From assembly GCF_003323715.1 (NCBI RefSeq), contig NZ_QOIN01000047.1, forward strand, positions 62,001 through 126,000: a stretch of 64,000 nt of DNA. The letters run 5' to 3'. A program made the translations under genes and the position numbers. Positions 16,822 to 25,336 of the stretch are shown piece by piece. This DNA comes from Streptomyces diacarni. Lineage in GTDB: Bacteria; Actinomycetota; Actinomycetes; Streptomycetales; Streptomycetaceae. The first letter of the stretch is position 1; every line of letters starts with the position of its first letter. The notes under the pieces are model-generated. The model was not told the origin of the DNA. It saw only the letters and a program-made list of their open reading frames with translations, and made no database searches.

Positions 16822-18051
16822 TCACAGTGCGGAGCCGGCCTTCCACTCCGCCCAGTCCATGTTCCAGCCGTTGAGGCCGTTGTCCGGCTGGACGGTCTTG
16901 TCGGGCGAGCCCTTGACCTCGACGACGTCGCCGATCATCGAGTTCTCGTAGAACCAGGCACCGTCGGTGCCGGAGTTGTTCGCCCCCTGGGAGTCCTTCA
17001 GGCCGACGCAGCCGTGGCTGGTGTTGCCGGAGCCGAAGGGAGCGCCCCAGTAGTTGCCGTGGATGAAGGTGCCGGAGGTGGACAGGCGCATGGCGTGCGG
17101 CACGTCGGGGATGTCGTAGCCCTCGGCGCCCTTGCGGCCGAACCCGACGGTGTTCCCGTCCATGCGGGTCTCCTTGTGCTTCTCGGAGATCACCATCTTG
17201 CCGTTGTAGGTCGGGTTGCTGGCGCTGCCCGCGGAGATCGGGATGGTCTTGATCGTCTTGCCGTCCCTGACGACCTTCATCTGGTAGTTCTTCACGTCGA
17301 CCGTGCTGACCTGCTGGCGGCCGATGTTGAAGGTGACCTTCTTGTCCTGGACGCCGACGTTGCCGTTGCCCGCGTTCACGCCGTCGAGGTCGAGATCGAG
17401 GGTGACCTTGGAGTTGGGCTTCCAGTACTCCTCGGGGCGGAAGTCGAGCCGGTCGTTGCCGAACCAGTGGCCGACGACCTCCTGGCCGCTGGTCGAGTTG
17501 ACCTTGATCGCGGACTCGACGGCCTTCTTGTTCTGGATCTGCTTGTCGAAGGTGATGGAGACCGGCATGCCGACACCGACGGTGGCGCCGTCCTCACCCG
17601 CGTAGGTGCCGATGAAGCTGTTCTCGGGCGAGACGGTGGTGAACGTGGAGTTCTCCACGGCCTTGCGGCCCTCGCTGTCCTTGGCCGTCGCGGTGACCTC
17701 GTACTTCGTGGCCCGCTCCAGCTGGTTGCCGGGCTTCCAGGACGTACCGTCGGAGGAGAGGGAGCCTTCGACCTCGGTACCGCTCTGGGCGGCCTTCATG
17801 CTCACCTTGGTGAGCTTGCCGCCCTTGACCGAGACCTTGCCGCCGCTGTTGATGCTCGCGTTGGTGGCGCCGTCCTTGGAGGCGATCTTTATTCGGGCCT
17901 GCGAGGCGTCCTTCTCGGCGGATATGTCATTCTTCGCCGCGGACTTCTCGGTGTCACCCCCGTCGTCGCCACCGCATCCGCTCAGCGCGAGCACCCCACC
18001 GAGCAGCACGGCCGTGGCCGCGAGACCCCTGCGGTGCTTCCCACCCGTCAT
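16822..18051 (-). CDS. L,D-transpeptidase lipoprotein (Ig-like domains plus YkuD)
   Basis: A 409-aa exported lipoprotein that would make 3-3 cross-links in peptidoglycan. The signal peptide ends in the lipobox LSGC at about residue 25, followed by an acidic linker. Two Ig-like domains come next (about residues 50-250), then the YkuD catalytic domain with FIHGNYWG and SHGCVGL, catalytic Cys about 348. The ATG was chosen because GGAGAAG lies about 8 nt upstream; in-frame ATGs 5 and further codons upstream would lengthen the signal peptide. The Trp-rich C-terminal tail is usual for actinobacterial Ldt proteins. Confidence 0.92.
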   Translation of the reverse strand: MTGGKHRRGLAATAVLLGGVLALSGCGGDDGGDTEKSAAKNDISAEKDASQARIKIASKDGATNASINSGGKVSVKGGKLTKVSMKAAQSGTEVEGSLSSDGTSWKPGNQLERATKYEVTATAKDSEGRKAVENSTFTTVSPENSFIGTYAGEDGATVGVGMPVSITFDKQIQNKKAVESAIKVNSTSGQEVVGHWFGNDRLDFRPEEYWKPNSKVTLDLDLDGVNAGNGNVGVQDKKVTFNIGRQQVSTVDVKNYQMKVVRDGKTIKTIPISAGSASNPTYNGKMVISEKHKETRMDGNTVGFGRKGAEGYDIPDVPHAMRLSTSGTFIHGNYWGAPFGSGNTSHGCVGLKDSQGANNSGTDGAWFYENSMIGDVVEVKGSPDKTVQPDNGLNGWNMDWAEWKAGSAL

Positions 18052-18443
18052 CACTGGCTTCTCCATTTGCCTTCGGAACCCCATGTCTCCCCGGTAAAGC
18101 TGCTTGGCCCCCACAGCGCCCGATATCGGACATGTGCGCTCCAGCTCCTTGCATAAGAACGCACGGGGGACTATGACCGGTTCCACTTTCGGTAAAACTG
18201 TGGTCTAGGACACGTATCCGACCCGTTCGCGAGCCGTTCCGTCTCTTGTCCCGTTAGATGCGGACGGAGCCGTTGTGGTTCTGTCCCGTTCGAAAAGGAC
18301 GGAACCTTCCTGGTTCCCCGGAAGAGCGGAAGCATGCCTTCCCCATCGCCTCCACCACTCAGTAACATCAGCCCGCGTACGGTCAGTTCATCGCTGATCC
18401 CCCGAGCCGTACGCCGTTCCGACGCACACTGGAGGGCCTTTTC
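18052..18443. promoter_or_regulatory. Divergent promoter region, L,D-transpeptidase / secreted peptide
   Basis: About 390 nt without a supportable gene. It is less GC-rich than its surroundings. Related GTTCYGTC-type strings recur (GTTCCGTCTC, GTTCTGTCCC), and GTTCTGTCC with GGACGGAAC forms an imperfect dyad. No promoter consensus is clear enough to place. Confidence 0.4.
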
Positions 18444-18641
18444 GTGTCCGAGGCCGGACCCTCGAAGCTGTCAGTCCACCGCCGCTCTCTGGCGACCGCC
18501 GCGGCGGCCGGCGGAGTACTGTGCGCCCTCTGGTTCGTCCCCACAGCCAACGCTACCCCCGAAAAACCTGACCATCCCACTCGTCACAGCGACACTGTGA
18601 CGCGGTTGGGACACGAGCAGGACGCCGCCCGGACCGGCTAG
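18444..18641 (+). CDS. Small secreted protein of unknown function
   Basis: A 65-aa protein. A twin-charge region (HRR) is followed by a hydrophobic core (SLATAAAAGGVLCALWFV) and a likely signal-peptidase site at TANA-TP near residue 37, leaving a mature peptide of only about 28 residues, hydrophilic and rich in His, Asp and Thr. A GGAGGG lies 7 nt before the GTG. No known family is recognised and no modification enzyme is adjacent. Confidence 0.65.
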   Translation: MSEAGPSKLSVHRRSLATAAAAGGVLCALWFVPTANATPEKPDHPTRHSDTVTRLGHEQDAARTG

Positions 18642-18655
18642 GCCGGACCGGAGGT

Positions 18656-18685
18656 CGGCCAGGGCGGAGCCGTCCGCCCTGGCCG
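18656..18685. terminator. Perfect 13-bp hairpin before hutH
   Basis: CGGCCAGGGCGGA pairs exactly with TCCGCCCTGGCCG around a 4-nt loop, between the convergent secreted-peptide gene and hutH. Confidence 0.8.
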
Positions 18686-18769
18686 GCCCGGGCGGACGGA
18701 GCACCGCCGCCGGCCCCGCCGACCCGCGACCGGCCACCGCCGTCAGGTGGGGCCGACCGACCGCCGGAA

Positions 18770-20317
18770 TCAGGCCAGCGGCCCCGTGACGGACTCGGCC
18801 GCCGCCACCAGGGCGCCGGACCTGACGAACGCCTCGGCAGCCGCCAGGTCGGGCGCCAGGAACCGGTCCTCCCCCGGGCCCTCGGCCCCCGCCTCGCGCA
18901 GCGCCGCGACCACCGCGCGCGCCGCCTCACCGGGCGCCGCGCCCGCCGTACGGGAGCGCAGCTCGACGGCCCTCGCGGCCGCGTACAGCTCGACGCCGAT
19001 CACCCGCGAGAGCCCGTCCACCGCTGTCCGCAGCTTCCGCGCCGCGGACCAGCCCATGGAGACGTGGTCCTCCTGCATCGCGGAGGAGGGGATCGAGTCC
19101 ACCGAGGCCGGTGCGGCCAGCCGCTTCAGCTCGCTGACCAGGGCCGCCTGCGTGTACTGGGCGATCATCAGCCCGGAGTCCACCCCGGCGTCGTGCGCGA
19201 GGAACGGCGGCAGGCCATGCGAGCGGTTCTTGTCGAGCAGCCGGTCGGTGCGGCGCTCGGCGACGGAGGCGAGGTCGGCCGCGGCCACGGCCAGGAAGTC
19301 GAGGACATAGGCGACGGGCGCCCCGTGGAAGTTCCCGTTCGACTCCACCCGCCCGTCCGGCAACACGACCGGGTTGTCGACGGCGGCCGCCAGCTCCCGC
19401 TCGGCCACCGTGCGGGCGTGCGTGAGGGTGTCCCGGCCCGCGCCCGCGACCTGCGGGGCGCACCGCACCGAGTAGGCGTCCTGCACGCGGGGGGCGTCGT
19501 CCTGGTGGTGCCCGGTCAGCCCGGAGCCCGCCAGCATCTTGAGCATGTTCGCGGCGCTGGCCGCCTGCCCCGGGTGCGGGCGGATGGCGTGCAGCTCGGG
19601 GGCCAGCACCCGGTCGGTGCCCAGCAGCGCCTCCAGGGAGAGCGCCGCGGCGATGTCGGCGCTGGTGAACAGGCGGGCGAGGTCGGCGCAGGCCATCAGC
19701 AGCATGCCGAGCATGCCGTCGGTGCCGTTGAGGAGGGCCAGCCCCTCCTTCTCGCGGAGCTCGACGGGGGCGATGCCCGCCTCGGCGAGCAGGTCGCCTG
19801 CCGGGCGGACCACGCCGTCGCGGTCCTCCGCCTCGCCTTCACCCATCAGGGTGAGCGCGCAGTGCGAGAGCGGGGCGAGGTCTCCGGAACAGCCGAGGGA
19901 GCCGTACTCGTGTACGACGGGGGTGATGCCGGCGTTGAGGACGTCGGCCATCGCCTGGGCGACCTCGGGCCGCACGCCGGTGCGGCCGGAGGCCAGCGTC
20001 TTGAGCCGCAGGAACATCAGCGCGCGGACGACCTCGCGCTCGACCCGGGGGCCCATGCCCGCCGCGTGCGAGCGGACGATGTTGCGCTGCAGCTGGGCGC
20101 GGAGCTCGGGGCCGATGTGGCGGACGGCCAGGGCGCCGAAGCCGGTGGAGACGCCGTAGACGGGGTCGGGCTTGGCGGCCAGGTCGTCGATGAAGCGGCG
20201 GGCGGTGCGCAGCGCCTCGACCGCCTCCGGGTGCAGCTCGATCCGGGCGCCGTCCCGGGCGACGGCGATGACCTCCTCCGGGGTGGTCCCCGAGCTCCCC
20301 ACGACCACAGTGTGCAT
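18770..20317 (-). CDS. hutH: Histidine ammonia-lyase
   Basis: Converts histidine to urocanate, the first step of histidine use. The 515-aa protein has the lyase core GVSTGFG and the cofactor-forming motif GSLGCSGDLAPLSH, where the MIO group comes from Cys143-Ser144-Gly145; many other bacteria have Ala in the first position. Further conserved blocks are LLNGTDGM, the QDAYSVRC region and ESNGNFHG. The MHTVVV start was chosen because family similarity begins there; ATGs 2 and 12 codons upstream exist and none has a good ribosome-binding site. It stands alone, as hut genes are scattered in streptomycetes. Confidence 0.94.
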   Translation of the reverse strand: MHTVVVGSSGTTPEEVIAVARDGARIELHPEAVEALRTARRFIDDLAAKPDPVYGVSTGFGALAVRHIGPELRAQLQRNIVRSHAAGMGPRVEREVVRALMFLRLKTLASGRTGVRPEVAQAMADVLNAGITPVVHEYGSLGCSGDLAPLSHCALTLMGEGEAEDRDGVVRPAGDLLAEAGIAPVELREKEGLALLNGTDGMLGMLLMACADLARLFTSADIAAALSLEALLGTDRVLAPELHAIRPHPGQAASAANMLKMLAGSGLTGHHQDDAPRVQDAYSVRCAPQVAGAGRDTLTHARTVAERELAAAVDNPVVLPDGRVESNGNFHGAPVAYVLDFLAVAAADLASVAERRTDRLLDKNRSHGLPPFLAHDAGVDSGLMIAQYTQAALVSELKRLAAPASVDSIPSSAMQEDHVSMGWSAARKLRTAVDGLSRVIGVELYAAARAVELRSRTAGAAPGEAARAVVAALREAGAEGPGEDRFLAPDLAAAEAFVRSGALVAAAESVTGPLA

Positions 20318-20352
20318 ATTCATATTCAGAAACACTAATGAGTGAATTGCCA
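20312..20352 (-). promoter_or_regulatory. AT-rich possible operator at the hutH start
   Basis: An unusually AT-rich island for this genome. It contains a GAATATGAATATG direct repeat and, just upstream, the dyad CACTAATGAGTG. Both lie at or just before the hutH start codon, where a repressor could block the promoter. The following 280 nt up to the alpha/beta hydrolase hold no supportable gene. Confidence 0.4.
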
Positions 20353-20633
20353 TCTGTCACGGTCGGCCGCCTCCGACCGCCCCGGGCAAATCAGGTGCTC
20401 TCCTCCAGCCCCTGGCCTTAGGCTCGCGGCGGCCGGAGAAGGCGGCACGAGACGGGGCAGGGCCGGCGAGGGGAAGCGGGGGCTCATGGTGCGGGCGGGG
20501 CCGACGGTGGAGCGTGTCGTCGGGGCGGCCGGCGAGGTGGGCCTGGACCAGCCGCACGAAGAGACCCCGGGCGCCGGCACCGAGCAGCACCGGTACCAGC
20601 ACCAGCACCGCACGAACAAGGAGATCGCGTCCC

Positions 20634-21497
20634 ATGAGTGACCTGCCCGCCGACGCCACCGCACCGCGCGTCGGCGTCCTGCCCGTCCCCGGCGCCACCC
20701 TGCGCTACGAAGTGCGCGGCACCGGGCCGCTCCTGCTGCTCATACCGGGCGGCGCCGGAAACGCGGACGTCTTCCACGGCGTCGCGCCGGCGCTCGCCGA
20801 CCGCTTCACCGTCGCCAGCTACGCGCCGCGCGGCATCAGCGGCAGCCCGCTGGACTCCCCGGGCGAGGAACAGGCGGTCGAGGTGCACGCGGCCGACGCG
20901 CGGCGCCTGCTCGACCTGCTCTCCCCCGACGAGCCCGCCACCGTCCTCGGCACCAGTTCCGGCGCTGTCGCCGCCGTCGAACTCCTGACGCGGCATCCGG
21001 AGCGCCTGCGGCTCGTCGTCGCCCACGAGCCGCCGCTGATCCGCGTGCTGCCCGACCCGCCTCCCGTCCTGGCCGCCTTCGCCGGCATCCAGGAGACCGC
21101 CGTGCGCGAGGGTGTCGGCGCCGCCTACGCCCGCATGGGTGCCGTCCTCGGCGCACCGGAGCCCGTCGACGACCCGGCCGTGGGCGATCCCGCGCCCGTG
21201 CCCGACGGGCTGCGGGCCGCGATCGAGGCGAGCAGCGCGCACTTCCTCCGCGACGTGCTGCGGCCCTTCAGCCACCACACCCCTGACCTGACGGAGCTGA
21301 AGGGGGTGGCGGACCGGCTGGTCGTCGCCGTCGGCCGGGCCTCACGCGGACAGCTCCAGCACACGATGGCCACCGCTCTGGCCGAGGCGGTGGGCGCGGA
21401 GTGCCGGGAGTTCCCCGGCGGGCACGTGGGCTGCGTCGAACACCCGGCCGCCTTCGCCCAGGCGCTGGCCGACACGCTGCCGCCGACGGGCCGCTAG
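20634..21497 (+). CDS. Alpha/beta-fold hydrolase
   Basis: A 287-aa hydrolase with oxyanion region LLLIPGGAGNADVF, the strand-turn ASYAPRGISGS, a nucleophile elbow GTSSGAVAAV (Ser about 105), and a late His in GGHVGCVEHP. The fold and triad placement fit small-molecule esterases or lactonases, but the substrate is unknown. AAGGAG lies 9 nt before the ATG. It converges on the GGDEF gene across a 118-nt GC-rich gap. Confidence 0.85.
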   Translation: MSDLPADATAPRVGVLPVPGATLRYEVRGTGPLLLLIPGGAGNADVFHGVAPALADRFTVASYAPRGISGSPLDSPGEEQAVEVHAADARRLLDLLSPDEPATVLGTSSGAVAAVELLTRHPERLRLVVAHEPPLIRVLPDPPPVLAAFAGIQETAVREGVGAAYARMGAVLGAPEPVDDPAVGDPAPVPDGLRAAIEASSAHFLRDVLRPFSHHTPDLTELKGVADRLVVAVGRASRGQLQHTMATALAEAVGAECREFPGGHVGCVEHPAAFAQALADTLPPTGR

Positions 21498-21615
21498 GTC
21501 TCGCGCCGCCCGCTTCGGGGCCCTCTGCCGCTGGGGCCTGGAGCCGAGCCCTCCGCCGTCGGGACACCGGAGCCGGGCCCCCGGAACCGGGCCGGGCCCC
21601 TGGAGCCGCCGGGGC

Positions 21616-22857
21616 TCATCCGCGGCGGAAGCGGCGGCGCTCCGGGGCGGGTGGCAGCGGTGCGGGGTCGGCGGCCAGCCGCACTGTGGGGTCGTCGGGT
21701 CCGCCCTCGCGGCCCGCCACCACCGGCTTGCCCGAACGCAGCGCCTTGGCCCGGTACTGGGCCGCGTCCGCGAGCCGGAAGATCCGGTGGGCCGTGCGCA
21801 CGTCACCGACCGGGTCGCCGGTGGAGGCGACGCCGCAGGCCACGCCCTCCCCCAGCTCCAGTGCCGCCGCGCCGTGGCAGAGGTCGTCGGCGGCACGCAC
21901 CACCTCGTCGGCGGTCGGCCCGACGGTCAGCAGACAGAACTCGTCGCCGCCGAGCCGCCCCGCCAGGGCGCCGGGCAGCGTCGCCGCGCAGTCGGCCAGG
22001 ACCTCGGCGAAACGTTCCAGCAGCCGGTCGCCCGCCTCGTGGCCCTGCTGGTCGTTGACGGCCTTGAGCCCGTTGATGTCGCAGACCGCGAGGCTGACGA
22101 CCGTGCCGAGATCCCGGTGCAGCTCGACGGCCTCGTCGAGCCGGGACTCCACGGCGCGGCGGTTGGCCAGGCCGGTCAGCGGATCGGTGTAGGCCAGGCG
22201 GCGGACCTCCTCCAGCCGTTCGTTCTGCGCGATGCCGGAGGCGATGAGCGCGGCCAGCACAGCGGCGAAGTCGGCGTCGTTCCTGGTGAAGGCGGGTGCG
22301 TCGGCGGCCCTGGCGACGTACAGCTCGCCCCAGGCGCGCCCGTGCAGCACGATCGGGGCGATCACGCCCGAGCCGCGGCCCCTGCGCCGCCACACCGCCA
22401 CCCGCCGGTAGCCGGGCGCCGCCTCGTCACCGCCCCACAGCGGGCCCTCCTCGCCCTCCACCCAGGCCTGGGCACGGGCGCCGCCCGCCCAGCGTTCGTG
22501 CAGGGACTCGGCGATCTGCGGGAAGTCGTGCGCGGGGTAGGACTCGTCGTCGGGGAACTCGGCCTCCCCCGGCGCCCGGTCCCCGACGTTGACCAGGACG
22601 CGCAGCCGCCCGCGCGGCCGCTCCCAGACGGAGATGGCCGCGAACGTGCCGCCCATCGCCTCACACGCGCCGCGCGCGGCCGCGTGGGCGATGTCCCGGT
22701 GGGAGAGGGCGGCGACGGCCTCGGGGTCGTGTGCGGCACCGGAGGTGGTCGGGGCCGGTGCGGGGGCGGAGGTCTGCGCCGCCGCCATGGCCTGCGACAG
22801 CCCCACGACGGCGCTCAGGCGCGCGTCCGCGTCCCCGTCCTGACGTATTCGGCCCAT
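21616..22857 (-). CDS. GAF-GGDEF diguanylate cyclase
   Basis: A 413-aa cytoplasmic protein. The first 65 residues are low complexity, a GAF-like sensor domain spans about residues 65-220, and a GGDEF domain runs from DPLTGLANRRAVE to the end with an intact LGGDEF signature. The RxxD inhibitory site five residues before GGDEF is missing, so product inhibition is not expected. It should make c-di-GMP, which in Streptomyces controls BldD and sporulation timing. No EAL domain is fused. The basic tail (RRRFRRG) is unusual. Confidence 0.88.
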   Translation of the reverse strand: MGRIRQDGDADARLSAVVGLSQAMAAAQTSAPAPAPTTSGAAHDPEAVAALSHRDIAHAAARGACEAMGGTFAAISVWERPRGRLRVLVNVGDRAPGEAEFPDDESYPAHDFPQIAESLHERWAGGARAQAWVEGEEGPLWGGDEAAPGYRRVAVWRRRGRGSGVIAPIVLHGRAWGELYVARAADAPAFTRNDADFAAVLAALIASGIAQNERLEEVRRLAYTDPLTGLANRRAVESRLDEAVELHRDLGTVVSLAVCDINGLKAVNDQQGHEAGDRLLERFAEVLADCAATLPGALAGRLGGDEFCLLTVGPTADEVVRAADDLCHGAAALELGEGVACGVASTGDPVGDVRTAHRIFRLADAAQYRAKALRSGKPVVAGREGGPDDPTVRLAADPAPLPPAPERRRFRRG

Positions 22858-22992
22858 ACGGCCAAGATTAGGAGGCTTCGTGCCGTTCTGCCGCGCGGCC
22901 CCCTACGGAGGGCCTCACTCTACGTACGACACGTGCGCGGTGGGGCGCTCTTGACACATCTCGTGCCGGGGAACCTGGCGGAGGCAGGCCGC

Positions 22993-23814
22993 TCAGGCTC
23001 CCGGCCAGTCGGGCTTCCGCTTCTCGTTGAAGGCCGCGACACCCTCGGCGCGGTCCCCGGAGAAGGCGACGGTTCGCCAGGCGGCCTCCTCCACCTCGAG
23101 ACCGGCCCGCAGGTCCATGCCCCATCCGGTGCGCAGCGCGCGCTTGGCGGCCCGCAGCCCCACGGGCGAGTGCGCGGCGATCCGCCCGGCGAGGGCCAGC
23201 GCCTCCGCGCGGTCCTCGCCCGCCTCGGCGAGCTGGTCGACGAGACCGAGCGCGTGCGCCTCCTCGGCCGCCACCCGGCGCGCGGAGAAGATCAGCTCGG
23301 CGGCGCGGGCCGCGCCCACCCGGCGCGGCAGCAGCTGGGTGCCGCCGCCGCCGGGCACCACGCCGACGGACACCTCGGGCAGCCCGACCACGGCCGAGGG
23401 GTCGGCGACGATCAGGTCGCAGGAGAGCGCCAGCTCGTAGCCGCCGCCGAGCGCGTAGCCGTGCACGGCGGCGATCGTCGGCATCGGCAGCTCCAGCACG
23501 CCCCGGTAGGCCGCACTGGTGTACGGACGTTGGGCGCCCAGTTCCGCGTCACTGAGCGCGTTGCGCTCCTTGAGGTCGGCGCCGACGCAGAACGCGCGCT
23601 CATGCGTGGAGGTCAGCACCGTCGCCCGCACGTCGCCGTCCGCGGCGAGGGCCGCGCACGCGTCGGCGAGCGCACCCGCGAACGCCGTCGAGACGGCGTT
23701 CATGGCCGCCTTCCGATCCATCACCAACTCGGCGACGTGCCCGTCCTTGCGGACCCGCACCCACTCCCCGAACACCTGCTCGCCATGGTCCATGGCCGTC
23801 ACGATAACGCTCAC
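22993..23814 (-). CDS. Enoyl-CoA hydratase/isomerase family protein
   Basis: A 273-aa crotonase-fold protein with ERAFCVGADLKE forming the first oxyanion loop, the GGGYELALSCDLIVA stretch, and PEVSVGVVPGGGGTQLLPRRVG containing the usual catalytic Glu region. It is likely to act in acyl-CoA beta-oxidation. GTG is supported by GGGGGAAAG about 6 nt upstream; an ATG 7 codons later is an alternative. It sits between two second-messenger genes, and from memory this order is conserved in streptomycetes. Confidence 0.9.
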   Translation of the reverse strand: MSVIVTAMDHGEQVFGEWVRVRKDGHVAELVMDRKAAMNAVSTAFAGALADACAALAADGDVRATVLTSTHERAFCVGADLKERNALSDAELGAQRPYTSAAYRGVLELPMPTIAAVHGYALGGGYELALSCDLIVADPSAVVGLPEVSVGVVPGGGGTQLLPRRVGAARAAELIFSARRVAAEEAHALGLVDQLAEAGEDRAEALALAGRIAAHSPVGLRAAKRALRTGWGMDLRAGLEVEEAAWRTVAFSGDRAEGVAAFNEKRKPDWPGA

Positions 23815-23859
23815 GCTGCTTTCCCCCGGGGGACAACCCCCTCTGCCCCCGGCCCCGGA

Positions 23860-23881
23860 GGCCGCCCCGACACGGGCGGCC
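23860..23881 (-). terminator. Hairpin downstream of the adenylate cyclase gene
   Basis: GGCCGCCC pairs with GGGCGGCC around a 6-nt loop, about 20 nt past the cyclase stop and before the enoyl-CoA hydratase start. Confidence 0.6.
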
Positions 23882-23900
23882 GCCCGCGCGAAGCAGGCCG

Positions 23901-25148
23901 TCAGGGCCCCGGCGGGGTACGCCGCCTCAGCAGCCAGGGTTCCACCACACCGAGACCCCGCACGGGGCGCTGGTAGAGCGGCTGGAGCGCGAACCGGAAA
24001 CCCGACAGGTCCTCGCTCTCCTTCTCCGACTCGGGAGCGGCCCCCGAAGCCGTCAGTTCGGCACGGAAGGCGCCGTCGACCAGCACGGTGTCCTTGGGCG
24101 CTATCGACGTCAGCCGGCTGGCGAGGTTGACCGTGTTGCCGAAGACGTCACCCATCCGGGTCGTCATCGTGCCGAAGGCGATGCCGACGCGCAGCTCCGG
24201 CATCGTCTCGTCGTTCGCCATCGTCTCGATCAGCCGCACGCCGATCTCGGCGGCCGTGCCCGCGTCCTCCGCGACGTAGAGGACCTCGTCGCCCAGGGCC
24301 TTGATGAGCCGCCCGCCGTGCGCGGCCACCAGGTCGGCAGCGGTCGTCTCGAACGCCTCTACCAGCTCGCCCAGTTCCTCGTCCTCCAGGCGCCGGGTCA
24401 GCCGGGTGAAACCGACCAGGTCGGCGAAGCCGATGGCCTGGCGGCGGTTGACCATCTCGTCGTCGTCCTTGACCTGCACGACCCGCCCGGTCGCCGCCGC
24501 GAGCTGGCGGCGCCAGACGTAGACCAGGAACTCCTCCAGCTCCGGCAGCAACAACTGCACCAGCGGAAACGTGACCTCGTTACGCGTCATCCCCGGCTCG
24601 GGCGGCTCCGTCAGCCCCATCAGGAACGAGTCGATCTGCCAGTCCGCGAGCCGCGCCGTGGTCTGCCCCGTGGACCGGGCCACCTGCACCGCCATCGGCT
24701 CGCTCAGCAGCCCCGCCTCGACCAGCCCGGACAGCCGCCGCAGCGCCAGCACGTCCGCCTCGGTCAGCGCGCGCGCCTGGCCGACGTCGGCGAAGCCCAT
24801 CGCCCGCCAGAAACGGGACGCCAGCTCCATCGAGACGCCCGCCGCACGCGCCGCCTGGAACGGGGTGTACTGCCGCGCGGAGCCCAGGATCAGCTCCTCG
24901 ATACGCAGCGCGCTGGGATCGGTGTCGTCCTCGACGATCTCCGCCTCGCCGACGTCCTCGGCGAACGAGTTGGCCTGGACCGGGTCCTGCGAGGCGGCGC
25001 GCGCGGAACCGGCGCGCTCGCCGGCGGGCTCGGGATCGGCACGCTCGCCAGCGCGCTCGGGGTCGGCGTCACCGCCGCTCGCCGGGTCGTCCTCCCGGGA
25101 GCCGGCCGGCTGCCCCTGCTGGGGCACACCCGGATCGTCCGCGGTCAC
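23901..25148 (-). CDS. cya: Class III adenylate cyclase with N-terminal regulatory domain
   Basis: A 415-aa cytoplasmic cyclase that makes cAMP, which in Streptomyces acts with Crp in germination and metabolism. After an 80-residue acidic low-complexity stretch comes an all-helical regulatory domain (about residues 95-240) like the pH-sensing module of M. tuberculosis Rv1264. The catalytic domain follows, with metal Asp in AIGFADLVGFT, second metal Asp in ALGDEVLYV, adenine-selecting Lys before ALGDE, and Asn/Arg in GNTVNLASRL. The GTG was chosen because similarity to known cyclases begins near it and GGGGAG precedes it; the open frame continues 36 codons upstream. Confidence 0.92.
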   Translation of the reverse strand: MTADDPGVPQQGQPAGSREDDPASGGDADPERAGERADPEPAGERAGSARAASQDPVQANSFAEDVGEAEIVEDDTDPSALRIEELILGSARQYTPFQAARAAGVSMELASRFWRAMGFADVGQARALTEADVLALRRLSGLVEAGLLSEPMAVQVARSTGQTTARLADWQIDSFLMGLTEPPEPGMTRNEVTFPLVQLLLPELEEFLVYVWRRQLAAATGRVVQVKDDDEMVNRRQAIGFADLVGFTRLTRRLEDEELGELVEAFETTAADLVAAHGGRLIKALGDEVLYVAEDAGTAAEIGVRLIETMANDETMPELRVGIAFGTMTTRMGDVFGNTVNLASRLTSIAPKDTVLVDGAFRAELTASGAAPESEKESEDLSGFRFALQPLYQRPVRGLGVVEPWLLRRRTPPGP

Positions 25149-25336
25149 CGGGGGCTCCCCGCACCCTCCGCGACGTGGCGTCGCGCCCTCGCGTCGTCCC
25201 TGCGCACAGCCCTTCCGTTCCTCTTGCCGCTCCTGCTCGCGGCGGCACACCGGCACCGCCCGTGAGCCGGACCCCGGCGCCCGATGACACCCGATGTCAC
25301 CGCCGATTGCCCACCATACGGCAGTTGTGCGCTACC

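Noticed and set aside
18444-18641. The 65-aa secreted protein considered as a lanthipeptide or other RiPP precursor
   Set aside because: It has a standard Sec signal peptide, a Cys-free mature part and no modification or export enzyme next to it.
20634-21497. The alpha/beta hydrolase considered as the missing OleB for the 39-45 kb operon
   Set aside because: It is about 18 kb away, lies among unrelated genes and has a plain small-esterase layout with a Ser nucleophile; OleB-type haloalkane-dehalogenase relatives use an Asp nucleophile.
24890-25129. A short minus-strand frame inside the cya N-terminal region
   Set aside because: It is a frame-shifted shadow of the low-complexity Glu/Arg/Ala region of the cyclase.
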